A stretch of 43,643 bases of DNA from an uncultured Oscillospiraceae bacterium (lineage in GTDB: Bacteria; Bacillota; Clostridia; Oscillospirales; Oscillospiraceae), in contig CAJUEU010000016.1 in the NCBI GenBank assembly GCA_910585735.1, positions 1-43,643 on the forward strand. Direction: 5' to 3'. Under the pieces are notes generated by a model that saw nothing but the letters and a program-made list of their open reading frames with translations, had not been told where the DNA came from and searched no databases. Each line of letters begins with the position of its first letter. Positions within the stretch are counted from its first letter, which is position 1. Position numbers and translations under genes: made by a program. Below, one piece after another: positions 1 through 7,684 of the stretch.

Positions 1-1281
1 GTCGATGCAGCCCCAAGGGGTGTAGCCCATCAGGTCCACGCCGTCCTCCACCGCCTTGGCCATCTCCTTGATATGCTCCCGGAGGTAGTCGATGCGGTAG
101 CTGTCGTGGAACTTGCCGTCCTCGCTCCGCTCGTCGTAAGCGCCCAGGCCGTTCTCCACCACCATCAGGGGGATCTGATAGCGGCCATAGATCTCATTGA
201 GCACATAGCGAAGGCCCTGGGGATCGATCTGCCAGCCCCAGTCGGAGGCCTTCAGGTAGGGGTTCTTGATACCGCCCATCAGATTACCCGAGGTGGTCTC
301 CCCCTCGTGGGTGGTGACACAGTTGGACATGTAGTAAGAGAAGGTATAGAAGTCCACGGTGCCTTCCTTCAAAATCTCCAGGTCGCCGGGCTCCATCCTG
401 AGCTCCACCCCCATCTCCTTCCAGAGCCGCTTGGCAAAGTGGGGGTATGCGCCCCGGACCTGCACGTCGCCGCAGTACCAGTTGCCCTCCTGCATCTTCT
501 TCTGGTTGAGGATCATGTCGGAGGGGTCGCAGGTCAGCGGATAGGTGGCCATAAAGGCGATCATGCAGCCCATCATAAACTGGGAATACTTCTCATGGGC
601 GTACTTCACCACCTTGGCCGAGGCGATGAACTGATGATGGAGGGCCTGAAGCCGGGTCTGGGCAGAAGTGTCAATGCCCATGGCAGGGCCTTCGTAGCCC
701 TGGCAGGTACCCAGGCCCAGAACGGCGCCGAAGCCGGACATACCACAGTTGATCTCGTTGAAGGTGAGCCAGTACTTCACCTTGTCCTTGTACCGCTCGA
801 AAATGGCGTGGCAGTAGTTCTCATAGAAGCCGATGAGCCTGCGGTCGGCCCAGCCGTTGTACTTCTCGGTGAGGGCATAGGGCAGCTCATAGTGGGAGAT
901 GGTGACCAGAGGCTCGATGCCGTGCTTTTTGCAGCAGTCGAACACCTTGTCGTAAAATTCCAGGCCCTTCTCGTTGGGGGTTGTCTCCTCCCCGGTGGGG
1001 AAAATGCGGGTCCAGTTGATAGAGAGCCGGAAGCACTTAAAGCCCATCTCGGCGAAGAGGGCGATGTCCTCGGCGTAGTGATGGTAGAAGTCGATGGCCT
1101 CGTGAGAGGGGTAGAGCCTGTCGGGGCGGATCTCGGTGGTGATCCACTTGGGTACGGTGTGGCTGCCGTTGGTACACAGATCGGGGACCGAAGGGCCCTT
1201 GCCGTCCACGTCCCAGCCACCCTCGAACTGGTTGGCGGCGGTGGCCCCGCCCCAAAGGAAATCCTTGCGGAATACGCTCAT
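1..1281 (-). CDS. Glycoside hydrolase family 1 (phospho-beta-glycosidase type), C-terminus cut by window edge
   Basis: GH1 retaining beta-glycosidase, probably cytosolic and acting on the phosphorylated disaccharide delivered by the PTS encoded next to it. About 427 residues are visible, and the last 50-70 lie beyond position 1. The N-terminus reads FRKDFLWGGATAANQFEGG, typical of GH1. The acid/base glutamate is in TFNEIN (E176) and the nucleophile is in VVENGLG. The visible end, YTPWGCID, is the usual GH1 C-terminal barrel segment. The start is the ATG at 1281, preceded by AAAGGAGTG. It is the last visible gene of the EIIC-sulfatase-EIIA-EIIB operon. The phospho-sugar binding residues that separate 6-phospho-beta-glucosidases from plain beta-glucosidases are in the missing part, so phospho-specificity is inferred from context. 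Confidence 0.93.
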   Translation of the reverse strand, partial: MSVFRKDFLWGGATAANQFEGGWDVDGKGPSVPDLCTNGSHTVPKWITTEIRPDRLYPSHEAIDFYHHYAEDIALFAEMGFKCFRLSINWTRIFPTGEETTPNEKGLEFYDKVFDCCKKHGIEPLVTISHYELPYALTEKYNGWADRRLIGFYENYCHAIFERYKDKVKYWLTFNEINCGMSGFGAVLGLGTCQGYEGPAMGIDTSAQTRLQALHHQFIASAKVVKYAHEKYSQFMMGCMIAFMATYPLTCDPSDMILNQKKMQEGNWYCGDVQVRGAYPHFAKRLWKEMGVELRMEPGDLEILKEGTVDFYTFSYYMSNCVTTHEGETTSGNLMGGIKNPYLKASDWGWQIDPQGLRYVLNEIYGRYQIPLMVVENGLGAYDERSEDGKFHDSYRIDYLREHIKEMAKAVEDGVDLMGYTPWGCID

Positions 1282-1307
1282 AGGAAACACTCCTTTATGA
1301 TAATAAG

Positions 1308-1337
1308 AGCCGCCCTGCCCAGAAAGACAGGGCGGCT
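1308..1337 (-). terminator. Intercistronic hairpin between EIIB and GH1
   Basis: A perfect 10-bp stem (AGCCGCCCTG with CAGGGCGGCT) and a 10-nt loop lie between the EIIB stop and the GH1 start. On the minus strand it is followed by CTTATTATCA, a poor U-tract. It probably acts as an attenuator or RNA-stability hairpin rather than a full terminator. Confidence 0.5.
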
Positions 1338-1360
1338 TGACCGGGCTTGTGACGCCGGGC

Positions 1361-1663
1361 TCAGCCCTCCATGAGCTGAATGGCGGCCTCCAGGACCTCC
1401 TTGCCCTTCATCATGCCATAGAGCTGCATGTCGATGATCATAAGGGGCTTGTCGGGGAAGGCGGCAGCCACCTTATCCTTCTGATAGCGGACCTGGGGCC
1501 CCAGGAGAATACAATCGGCCCCGGGGCCGTACTTGTCCATCTCACTGAGGCTGTATGCCGCGATGGTGCAGTCAAAGCCCTTCTCCTTGGCGGCGTTCTG
1601 CATTTTTGTGACCATCAGGCTGGTGGACATACCGGCGGCGCAGAACAAAACGATGTTTTTCAT
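1361..1663 (-). CDS. PTS lactose/cellobiose-family EIIB component
   Basis: A 100-residue soluble EIIB of the lactose/chitobiose/cellobiose PTS family. It takes phosphate from EIIA on a cysteine and passes it to the sugar during EIIC-mediated uptake. The phosphorylated cysteine is residue 8 in VLFCAAGMSTS, the family signature, and GPQVRY further on is also typical. Length is normal for the family. The start at 1663 is set by AAAGGAGTG just upstream. The frame stays open further upstream, but that extension overlaps the EIIA gene and lacks family similarity. It lies 35 bp after the EIIA stop, inside the sulfatase operon. Confidence 0.93.
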   Translation of the reverse strand: MKNIVLFCAAGMSTSLMVTKMQNAAKEKGFDCTIAAYSLSEMDKYGPGADCILLGPQVRYQKDKVAAAFPDKPLMIIDMQLYGMMKGKEVLEAAIQLMEG

Positions 1664-1698
1664 GGAAACGCACTCCTTTTGATGTAATTTCTCGGCTT

Positions 1699-2022
1699 TC
1701 AGCCGTTGACCTTCTTGTAGAGCTCCACAAACTCGGCGGCCATGTCCCGGATCACCATGGCGTCCATGAGATGATCCTGGGCATGGACCATGAGGAGCAT
1801 GACCTGGATGTGCTCCCCCTGGATCTCCGACTGGATCAGATCGGTCTGGACGTGGTGGGCCTCGGTGAGGGCGTCTCCACACTTCTTCAGAAGGGCCTCC
1901 GCCTGGGCGACGTTCCCCTTCTTGGCCTCCTGGATGGCCTCCATGGCCAGGGAGCGGGCGTTGCCCCCCTCCACGATGATACTCATGACCAGCTCGTCGT
2001 ATTGCTCCTGATCCATTGTCAT
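1699..2022 (-). CDS. PTS lactose/cellobiose-family EIIA component
   Basis: A 107-residue all-helical EIIA of the lactose/cellobiose PTS family, which relays phosphate from HPr to EIIB. The active-site histidine is in LLMVHAQDHLM (about residue 80), and the preceding IQGEHIQV segment also matches the family. A Shine-Dalgarno (AAGGGAG) precedes the ATG at 2022. A second ATG two codons later is possible. It lies 45 bp downstream of the sulfatase stop and 35 bp before EIIB, so the transporter is split around the sulfatase gene: EIIC first, then sulfatase, EIIA, EIIB and GH1. Confidence 0.93.
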   Translation of the reverse strand: MTMDQEQYDELVMSIIVEGGNARSLAMEAIQEAKKGNVAQAEALLKKCGDALTEAHHVQTDLIQSEIQGEHIQVMLLMVHAQDHLMDAMVIRDMAAEFVELYKKVNG

Positions 2023-2067
2023 TTTAACACACTCCCTTCCGCTTTTCCAGCGGTCTTTCCCGCTGTT

Positions 2068-3570
2068 TTACCGCTTATCCATCTGGGTGGGGACAAAGTC
2101 CCCGGTGGCCATATAGAACCGCAGGAGCTTCTCCTTCATCTCCCCCAGAGCCTTGGCGTAGGCGGGGTCATTGATACGGTTTTCCAGTTCCTCCGGGTCC
2201 CTGGAGAGGTCGTAGAGCTCGTCAGAGCCGTAAAGCCGCATGACATACTTCAAATCGCCCATGCGGAGCATACAGCCCTTGCCGTGGGCGGTGTCGCTCT
2301 CATGCTGGGTGGAGATCCGGGGCCAGTAGGGGGACTCGGGGCCGTGGATAGGCTCCATGGCCTGGGTCTCCCCAGCGAGGCGGCCTCCCTCGCAGAACAC
2401 GAACTCCCGGTGAGCCTCCCCGGTGGCAATGGTATCGCAGAGGGACTTGCCGAACTGGATATAATCGGGCTCCACCCCGGTCATCTGGTACACCGTGGCG
2501 GGCAGGTCGCTGAGCTGGACCAGGGCGGTATTCCGGCCGGGCTTCACCGGGGTTCCGGCGGCGGGCTTCACCACCAGGGGCACGTTGGTGAGGGGGTCCT
2601 CAAAGCTGTTCTGACACTTCTCGGCGATGCCATAGTCCCCGGTCAGGTCCCCGTGGTCGCTGAACACGAAAATGCTGGTGTCGTCATAGACCCCGGTGTC
2701 CTTCAGCTTCTGGGTGAGAAGCCCAAGCTGGTGGTCAAACCGGGCCGTCATACCCAGGTAGACCGCTCGGATCTCGTCGTACTGCTCCTCGGTCCAATCG
2801 TTCATGGCCTGCTTGGAACGAATCTGCCGCAAAATCTCGGACTTGCCCTCCAGCTTCTCCACCTCGGGACGGCGGGGGGGCAGCTTGGTCCGGTCGATGA
2901 GGGAGTACCAGGGCTCCTCACAGCCGTAGGGGGGATGGGGATACATGAGGGTGCAGTAGACAAAGAAGGGCTTTCCTCCGGGACGCTTGCTCCGCTCCTC
3001 CAGGTAATTCAATGCGGCGTTGACGCAGTTCCAGTCAAAGGTCTTGTCCATGGAGTGCTCAGGGAATTTGCCCAAGTAGAAGGAATACTTCCGGGAGTCG
3101 GGCTCCAGGCCCTCCATCACCGGGGCGATCTCAGGCCGGAGGTCCATCATACCGCTGCCGAAGCCCGGCTTACCCCCCTCCACCGCACTCTTTTCTACCA
3201 GGTCGGAGCCATCAAAGAAAAGGTCGCAGTAGTCGGTCTTGGCCCAGGAGGAGGGGATAAAGTCGTTCCGGCCGATCCACACCACCTCGTACCCCGCCTC
3301 CTTCATGGTCTTGAGGATGTTGGGATCCTCCTTCCGCATCATAAAGTGCATGGTGCGGTGACCCAGGGTATGGGGATAAAGCCCGGTGAGAAAGCTGCAC
3401 CGGGAGGGAACGCACACCGGGTTCTGGCAGTAGGCGTTATCAAAGCTGACCCCCTCTTGGGCCAGGGCGTCCAGATTGGGGGTGACGGCGGCGGGGTTGC
3501 CTGCGTGGGCCATACTGTCCCACCGCATCTGGTCGGCCACGAACCATAAAATGTTGGGTCTTTCGCTCAT
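2068..3570 (-). CDS. Cytosolic type I (Cys-type) sulfatase
   Basis: Sulfatase of the alkaline-phosphatase superfamily, 500 residues, which hydrolyses sulfate esters. The formylglycine signature C-x-P-S-R is present as CVPSR at residues 53-57 within NPVCVPSRCSFLTG. C53 is the residue to be oxidised. The N-terminal metal motif (FVADQMRWD) and a downstream FSDHGD metal site (D-H) are seen. There is no signal peptide or membrane segment, so the enzyme should be cytosolic. That fits its place inside a PTS operon and suggests it acts on imported, probably phosphorylated, sulfated sugars. The matching maturase is encoded at 6131. The start is preceded by GGAAGGTGA. The sulfatase subfamily and substrate cannot be told from sequence alone. 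Confidence 0.92.
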   Translation of the reverse strand: MSERPNILWFVADQMRWDSMAHAGNPAAVTPNLDALAQEGVSFDNAYCQNPVCVPSRCSFLTGLYPHTLGHRTMHFMMRKEDPNILKTMKEAGYEVVWIGRNDFIPSSWAKTDYCDLFFDGSDLVEKSAVEGGKPGFGSGMMDLRPEIAPVMEGLEPDSRKYSFYLGKFPEHSMDKTFDWNCVNAALNYLEERSKRPGGKPFFVYCTLMYPHPPYGCEEPWYSLIDRTKLPPRRPEVEKLEGKSEILRQIRSKQAMNDWTEEQYDEIRAVYLGMTARFDHQLGLLTQKLKDTGVYDDTSIFVFSDHGDLTGDYGIAEKCQNSFEDPLTNVPLVVKPAAGTPVKPGRNTALVQLSDLPATVYQMTGVEPDYIQFGKSLCDTIATGEAHREFVFCEGGRLAGETQAMEPIHGPESPYWPRISTQHESDTAHGKGCMLRMGDLKYVMRLYGSDELYDLSRDPEELENRINDPAYAKALGEMKEKLLRFYMATGDFVPTQMDKR

Positions 3571-3604
3571 ATCTGCTCACCTTCCTTTTAAGAGTTAAAA
3601 GCAG

Positions 3605-3633
3605 GAGCCCGCGGCCCGGACGGCCACGGGCTC
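3605..3633 (-). terminator. Hairpin between EIIC and sulfatase genes
   Basis: GAGCCCG pairs with CGGGCTC, with an inner GGCC/GGCC stem. On the minus strand it is followed by CTGCTTTTAA. It falls at the very 5' end of any transcript from the internal promoter at 3650-3678. It could be a partial terminator after EIIC or a 5' stabilising hairpin for the sulfatase mRNA. Confidence 0.45.
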
Positions 3634-3649
3634 TCTTTGTGATTGCATT

Positions 3650-3678
3650 ATTTTACCACGGGTTTTCCGTTCTTACAA
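3650..3678 (-). promoter_or_regulatory. Internal sigma-A-type promoter for the sulfatase
   Basis: On the minus strand a -35 box TTGTAA (3673-3678) is followed, after 17 bp, by a -10 box TAAAAT (3650-3655). It lies between the EIIC stop and the sulfatase start. It would allow sulfatase, EIIA, EIIB and GH1 to be made separately from EIIC. Confidence 0.5.
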
Positions 3679-3700
3679 GGATCGGGCCCAAAGGCTCCCC

Positions 3701-4989
3701 TCAGACGTTGGTGGTCTCCTGGGCCTCCTCGGCCAGAGCCTGCTTATCCATCATCTTGAAGAAGGGCAGGTAAATGGCGAATTGGAGCGCTACCAGGACC
3801 ACCTGCCACACGGCCACACGCCAGCCGCCGGTCAGTAGACCGGCCAGGACGATAGGGGTGCCGGTGGGCACGCCCACGCCGTTCAGGAAAGGCAGGATGC
3901 CCACAAGGGTGAGAATGTAAGAAAGGCCAAAGCAGACCAGGGGGCTGAGGAGCATGGGAATGAACATGACAGGATTGAGTACCAGGGGGAAGCCAAAGAC
4001 CATGGGCTCGGAAATGGAGCAGACGGCGGGAGCGATGGCCAGCTTGCCCAGAGTCTTATAACGCTGGCTCTTGGCCAGAAGCAGCATGCAGAAGGCCAGG
4101 CCAATGGCGGCTCCAGATCCGCCCAGCTGCGCCTGGACCTGCCACCAGCAACCGGTGATCATGTTGGGCAGTGCCTCACCGGCGGCATAGGCGGCCACAT
4201 TCTCCAGGTTGGCGTTGGTGTAGAGCATGGACAAGAAGGGCATGACCACCATGCCGCCGTGGATGCCGAAGAACCACAGCAGGTTGCACCGCAGCAGGAA
4301 AAGCACAAAGGTGAAGGGACTGCTCTGGAGGGAGGCCAGGGGGGCCCGGAGGATGGAGTAGATCAGGTTGTTCAGATCGCCGAAGGGGGTCAGGAGGCAG
4401 AGCTGGCGAATCAGGATGGCAAAGGCGGCAATGGCCACACCGGGAATGATGCCGGCAAAGCCGTTGGCAATCTGGGGCGGCACGCCGTCGGGCATCTTGA
4501 TGACCACATTGTGCTTTACAAAGAAGTTGTAGATGCTGGGGATCAGACAGCCCAGGATCATGGCGGTGAAGAGGCCGGGGGCGCCGAAATACATGGTGGT
4601 AATGACGCCGCCCACAGCGGTCTCCCCCACAGAGGGATCACCAGCAGGAAGGACATGAGGGACATAAGTCCGGCGGCCACGGCGGTCTTGGCACACTCCA
4701 GCTGGCTGGCCATGCCGTAACCGATGGCAAAGACGGCGTAGAGGGCCATCATGTTGGTGGTATAGTCGGTAACCATGGTGAAGAGGGGCTTGAGTCCCAC
4801 GTTGGTGATAAAGGTCTGATAGGCCTCGATGCTGAAGCCAGACAGCAGAGAACTGATGGCGCCTGCCATGATCACGGGCATCAGCATAGCGAAGCCTCCG
4901 CTGATTCCTTTCAGGATACGGTTGGCCGCGATCTTGTTGGACACAGGGATGAAGTACTTTTCCATAAATGCCTGGAGCTTGTCAAACAT
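3701..4989 (-). pseudogene. PTS lactose/cellobiose-family EIIC permease, interrupted by a one-base frameshift
   Basis: Sugar-transporting membrane component of the PTS. The first ~124 codons (MFDKLQAFMEKYFIPVSNK..., from ATG 4989) and the last ~305 codons are in different frames. Together they make a normal EIIC of about 429 residues with many hydrophobic helices, a conserved central segment FFGIHGG and a GAAIGLA stretch. The frame breaks at the C5 run at 4624-4628 (G5 on the coding strand). One more G would restore ...VIPLWGETAVGGVITT... and join both halves without loss. As written, the first frame ends in a short unrelated tail at 4558. It could be a real mutation, a slippery homopolymer tract or a sequencing error. 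The intact surroundings and conserved downstream half favour an error or a very recent change. Confidence 0.85.
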
Positions 4990-5072
4990 AGGTCATTCCT
5001 CACTTCTTCTCATATTTTTGGTTCTGGGTTTTGGGCGTTGGCGGCGCGCTTCGCCTTGCCCTTGCTGAGGTG

Positions 5073-5101
5073 AGAATAGCACTTTTTGAAAATCTTTTCA
5101 A
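5073..5101 (-). promoter_or_regulatory. Promoter of the PTS-sulfatase operon
   Basis: Minus-strand -35 TTGAAA (5096-5101), 17-bp spacer, -10 TATTCT (5073-5078) with an extended TG one base upstream. The -35 and spacer are covered by the near-palindrome at 5087-5100, the arrangement expected of a repressor-controlled promoter. It is about 85 bp from the EIIC start. Confidence 0.6.
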
Positions 5102-5123
5102 TGCATTTCTGAAAAGATTTTCA
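5087..5123. promoter_or_regulatory. Paired operator: two TGAAAA-N2-TTTTCA boxes
   Basis: TGAAAATCTTTTCA (5087-5100) and TGAAAAGATTTTCA (5110-5123) are exact reverse complements of each other, 23 bp apart start to start, and each is itself a near-perfect palindrome. The first sits on the -35/spacer of the operon promoter. The likely ligand is the adjacent RpiR-type protein. That is an inference from position and symmetry. Confidence 0.6.
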
Positions 5124-5148
5124 TTTTTGGAACATGTTCCAAAAATGA
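5121..5148. promoter_or_regulatory. Perfect 28-bp palindrome, probable operator
   Basis: The half-site TCATTTTTGGAACA is followed directly by its exact reverse complement, with no loop. It abuts the TGAAAA operator pair, overlapping it by 3 bp, upstream of the operon promoter. Twenty-eight perfectly symmetric bases are far beyond chance. With no loop and no U-tract it looks like a protein-binding site rather than a terminator. Confidence 0.6.
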
Positions 5149-5258
5149 CCCCTGTTTTTTGTGCAAGATGCCGAAGAAAATTCTATAAACCCCTTGATAT
5201 TCCGTCTATTTTCTTTTTGAAATTATTTTCACTCTCCGATTCACTTTTGAACCTCCTC

Positions 5259-5287
5259 TTGCATTTTGGAAATGGATAGGGTATGAT
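5259..5287 (+). promoter_or_regulatory. Promoter of the rpiR-type regulator and maturase
   Basis: TTGCAT (5259-5264), a 17-bp spacer and TATGAT (5282-5287), 59 bp before the regulator start codon. The rest of the 4990-5346 divergent region, from 5149 to 5258, is AT-rich, and I see no other structure in it. Confidence 0.6.
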
Positions 5288-5346
5288 ACCTATTAAGAAC
5301 TGAAACTTTTTCCACCCCCACTTTCCCACAGAAAGAAGGCTGCCCT

Positions 5347-6126
5347 ATGGACCCCATTATGCTGCTGCAGGAACGGTATGAGGAGCTGACCAAGTCGGAG
5401 CAAAAGCTGGCCCGGTATCTGCTGGCCAACCCCCAGGCCATTTTGAACTTCTCCATCGACACCATCACTAAGGCCGCCGGTTCCTCCAACGCCGCCATGG
5501 TGCGGTTGTGCCAGAAGCTGGGTTACAAGGGCTTTTCCGAGTTCAGGTTCTCCATGCAGCGCTCCTTGATCTCCCACTCGGCTGGCCAGGCGGACCCGGA
5601 AAGTCAGCTCTCCCCCCACCAGGAGATCCTCAACGCCTATACAGGTTACATCAACCAGATCCCCCAGTTTGTGAGCCGGGAGGAGCTTCAAAGGATGGCC
5701 AAGGCCATCTGTGGGGCCAACCGATTGGTGTTCTATGGCATCAACCGCACATTCCTCTCTGCCCAGCAGCTCTCCCACCGGCTGCGGCGTATCGGCATCT
5801 TCAATGAAGCCACCGAGGATTGGATCGTCATGGGAGACAACGCCGCCATTTTAGAGGAGGGAGACTGCTGTATCCTTTTCACCATGAAGGGCCGGGGTGG
5901 CGTAGAGCAATACTCCAACACCGCCCAAACTTTGAAAAAGCGGGGCTGCCATGTGATCCTGGTGACTATGACGGCCAATCTGCCCATCGCCAAGCACGCC
6001 GACCAAGTGATCCTCCTCCCCTGCCCCAGCCGGGACCCCTCGGCCAATTTCTACGAGGACCAGATCGTCACCTTCCTGTTCATCGAGCTGCTGCTCTACG
6101 AGGTGACCCGCTTGCTCCAGGGGTGA
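5347..6126 (+). CDS. MurR/RpiR-family transcriptional regulator (HTH + SIS)
   Basis: A 259-residue sugar-responsive DNA-binding regulator. Residues 1-77 form the RpiR helix-turn-helix domain: LTKSEQKLARYLLANPQ, then SIDTITKAAGSSNAAMVRL and the recognition-helix region LGYKGFSEFRF. Residues about 110-250 form a SIS phosphosugar-binding domain (RLVFYGIN, ILFTMKGRG, VILVTMTANLPIAKHAD). It is divergent from the PTS-sulfatase operon and only 4 bp upstream of the maturase, so it most likely senses a phosphorylated sugar from that pathway and controls both units. Whether it represses or activates is not visible, but operator placement over the -35 suggests repression. Confidence 0.93.
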   Translation: MDPIMLLQERYEELTKSEQKLARYLLANPQAILNFSIDTITKAAGSSNAAMVRLCQKLGYKGFSEFRFSMQRSLISHSAGQADPESQLSPHQEILNAYTGYINQIPQFVSREELQRMAKAICGANRLVFYGINRTFLSAQQLSHRLRRIGIFNEATEDWIVMGDNAAILEEGDCCILFTMKGRGGVEQYSNTAQTLKKRGCHVILVTMTANLPIAKHADQVILLPCPSRDPSANFYEDQIVTFLFIELLLYEVTRLLQG

Positions 6127-6130
6127 AAAC

Positions 6131-7255
6131 ATGAAAACCCTCAACTTTCTCATCAAGCCCGCCTCGGGGCACTGCAACATGCGCTGCCGCTACTGCTTCT
6201 ACGAGGACGAGACCAACCTGCGGGAGGGGGGCAACAGCGGCATCATGGCCCTGGATACCGCCGACACTCTCATTGAGGGGGCCTTTGCCGCCCTGGACGA
6301 GGGGGGCATGGTCACCTTCGCCTTTCAGGGGGGGGAGCCCACTCTGGCGGGGCTTCCCTACTTCGAGCACTTTGTCTCCAAGGTCAAGGAGTCCAACACC
6401 AAAGGCGTGAAGGTCCACTATGCCATCCAGACCAACGGCCTGGCCCTCAATGGGGACTGGGCCGGGTTCTTCCGGGAGAACGGCTTCCTAGTGGGGGTGA
6501 GCCTGGATGGGGACAAGGCCATCCATGACTTTCTTCGTCCGGATGCCGCCGGAAAGGACACCTGGAGCCGGGTAAGCAAAAACCTCTCCCTCCTCCAAAA
6601 GGAGAAGGTGGAGGTCAACCTTCTGTGCGTGGTCTCCCGGCAATGTGCCAAGCACCCGGCCAAGGTGTACCGCTCCCTCCAAAAGCTGGGGGGCTATCTC
6701 CAGTTTATCCCCTGCCTGGATCCCCTGGAGGCTGAGCGGGGCAGCATGCCCTACAGCCTGACCCCGGCGCTTTACGGAGATTTTCTCTGCGCCCTTTTTG
6801 ACGAGTGGTACCGGGACTTTGCCGCCGGGAAATATACCAGCATCCGGCTTTTTGACGACTATGTCCATCTGGCCATGGGGCTTCCCGCGGGGACCTGCTC
6901 CACCTCGGGGACCTGCGGGGCCTACCTGGTGGTGGAGGGGGACGGCACTCTTTACCCCTGCGACTTCTACTGTCTGGACGACTGGAAGCTGGGGAAATTG
7001 GGGGAGCTCTCCCTTTCTGACGCCATGGCGGGGGAGACCGCCCGGCGTTTTCTCCAAGAAGGGCTGGACCATCCGGCGGAGTGCACCGCCTGCCCCTATG
7101 CCCGGCTGTGCAACGGGGGGTGCAAGCGGGACTGGGTCAGGACTGAAAACGGCAACGTCAACTACTTCTGCCCCGCTTTTCGCAAATTCTTTGACTATGC
7201 CGCCCCCCGCATCGCCCAAATTGCCCGGGCCCAACAGGGATACGGGGGACTGTAA
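6131..7255 (+). CDS. Anaerobic sulfatase-maturating radical SAM enzyme (anSME)
   Basis: Radical SAM/SPASM enzyme, 374 residues, that oxidises the sulfatase active-site Cys or Ser to formylglycine without oxygen. The start LNFLIKPASGHCNMRCRYCF carries CX3CX2C (C15, C19, C22) for the SAM cluster, and TFAFQGGEPTLAG is the family GGEP motif. YPCDFY contains the aspartate proposed as the general base. The C-terminal cysteines in CSTSGTC, HPAECTACPYARLCNGGC and NYFCPAF hold two auxiliary clusters. By memory of the family it resembles the Clostridium perfringens anSME closely. It overlaps no gene, starts 4 bp after the regulator stop and uses AGGGGTGA as ribosome-binding site. Its partner is the sulfatase at 2068-3570. 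Confidence 0.93.
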   Translation: MKTLNFLIKPASGHCNMRCRYCFYEDETNLREGGNSGIMALDTADTLIEGAFAALDEGGMVTFAFQGGEPTLAGLPYFEHFVSKVKESNTKGVKVHYAIQTNGLALNGDWAGFFRENGFLVGVSLDGDKAIHDFLRPDAAGKDTWSRVSKNLSLLQKEKVEVNLLCVVSRQCAKHPAKVYRSLQKLGGYLQFIPCLDPLEAERGSMPYSLTPALYGDFLCALFDEWYRDFAAGKYTSIRLFDDYVHLAMGLPAGTCSTSGTCGAYLVVEGDGTLYPCDFYCLDDWKLGKLGELSLSDAMAGETARRFLQEGLDHPAECTACPYARLCNGGCKRDWVRTENGNVNYFCPAFRKFFDYAAPRIAQIARAQQGYGGL

Positions 7256-7265
7256 ACACCCAATA

Positions 7266-7301
7266 TTTTTCCCTCTCCGGCTGTGGCCGGAGAGGGAAAA
7301 A
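7266..7301 (+). terminator. Rho-independent terminator after anSME
   Basis: A perfect 16-bp stem (TTTTTCCCTCTCCGGC with its complement) and loop TGTG. The stem ends in runs of T and A, so it can work in both directions. Confidence 0.8.
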
Positions 7302-7334
7302 TCCATTTCTGCCGAAAAAAGTTGAAATTTCCTC

Positions 7335-7363
7335 TTGACATCCGGGCAAGGCCGTGTTATCAT
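7335..7363 (+). promoter_or_regulatory. Promoter of the lysine-riboswitch transporter operon
   Basis: Consensus TTGACA (7335-7340), a 17-bp spacer and TATCAT (7358-7363). Transcription would begin near 7370, just before the riboswitch aptamer. Confidence 0.75.
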
Positions 7364-7379
7364 GCAAATCAAATTCAAC

Positions 7380-7548
7380 ACCTGATAGAGGCGCGGTTCT
7401 CATGAGTACCTCTCCCCAAGGGCAGGCAGCCGGGGAGTGGAAAAGGGAGCGCCGCCGAAGGGAGCGTTCGGTGCCTGCCGGCGCTTGCCTGGGTCAACGG
7501 GGAATACCCGTTGGACTGTCACATTCTGTATGTGAAGCGCTATCCGGG
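7380..7548 (+). promoter_or_regulatory. Lysine riboswitch (L-box)
   Basis: The leader contains the conserved L-box pieces in order: GATAGAGGCGCG, CATGAGTA, AAGGGAGCGCCGCCGAAG and GTTGGACTGTCA. P1 closes by pairing of GATAG (7384-7388) with CTATC (7540-7544). It is followed by a hairpin with GGAGCC/GGCTCC arms (about 7555-7584) and by a terminator at 7592-7632. Lysine binding is therefore expected to stop transcription into the importer genes. Recognition rests on motif recall. A covariance-model search would settle it. Confidence 0.85.
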
Positions 7549-7591
7549 TCTGGCGGAGCCCCGCGTTTTTGCGGTGCGGCTCCCTCTCCCA

Positions 7592-7632
7592 CCACGAGCG
7601 CTTTTCATAGAAAAAGCCGCCCGTGGTTTTTT
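7592..7632 (+). terminator. Riboswitch-controlled terminator
   Basis: CCACG...CGTGG base with an inner GCG/CGC and CTTTT/AAAAG stem, followed by TTTTTT at 7627-7632, 53 bp before the binding-protein start. It is the expression platform of the L-box. Confidence 0.75.
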
Positions 7633-7684
7633 GATGTCTTTTTTCAAAACCGGGGCAAACTCCCAAAAGAAAGGATCTGTTTTT

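Noticed and set aside
1771..3549. Long plus-strand open frame opposite the sulfatase and EIIA genes
   Set aside because: It is antisense to genes with clear family motifs, has no ribosome-binding site and a composition (Leu/Gly/Val/His-rich) typical of reverse frames in GC-rich DNA.
4618..4640. Programmed -1 ribosomal frameshift in EIIC
   Set aside because: No slippery heptamer of the usual type and no downstream pseudoknot could be made out. A missing G in the homopolymer explains the break more simply.
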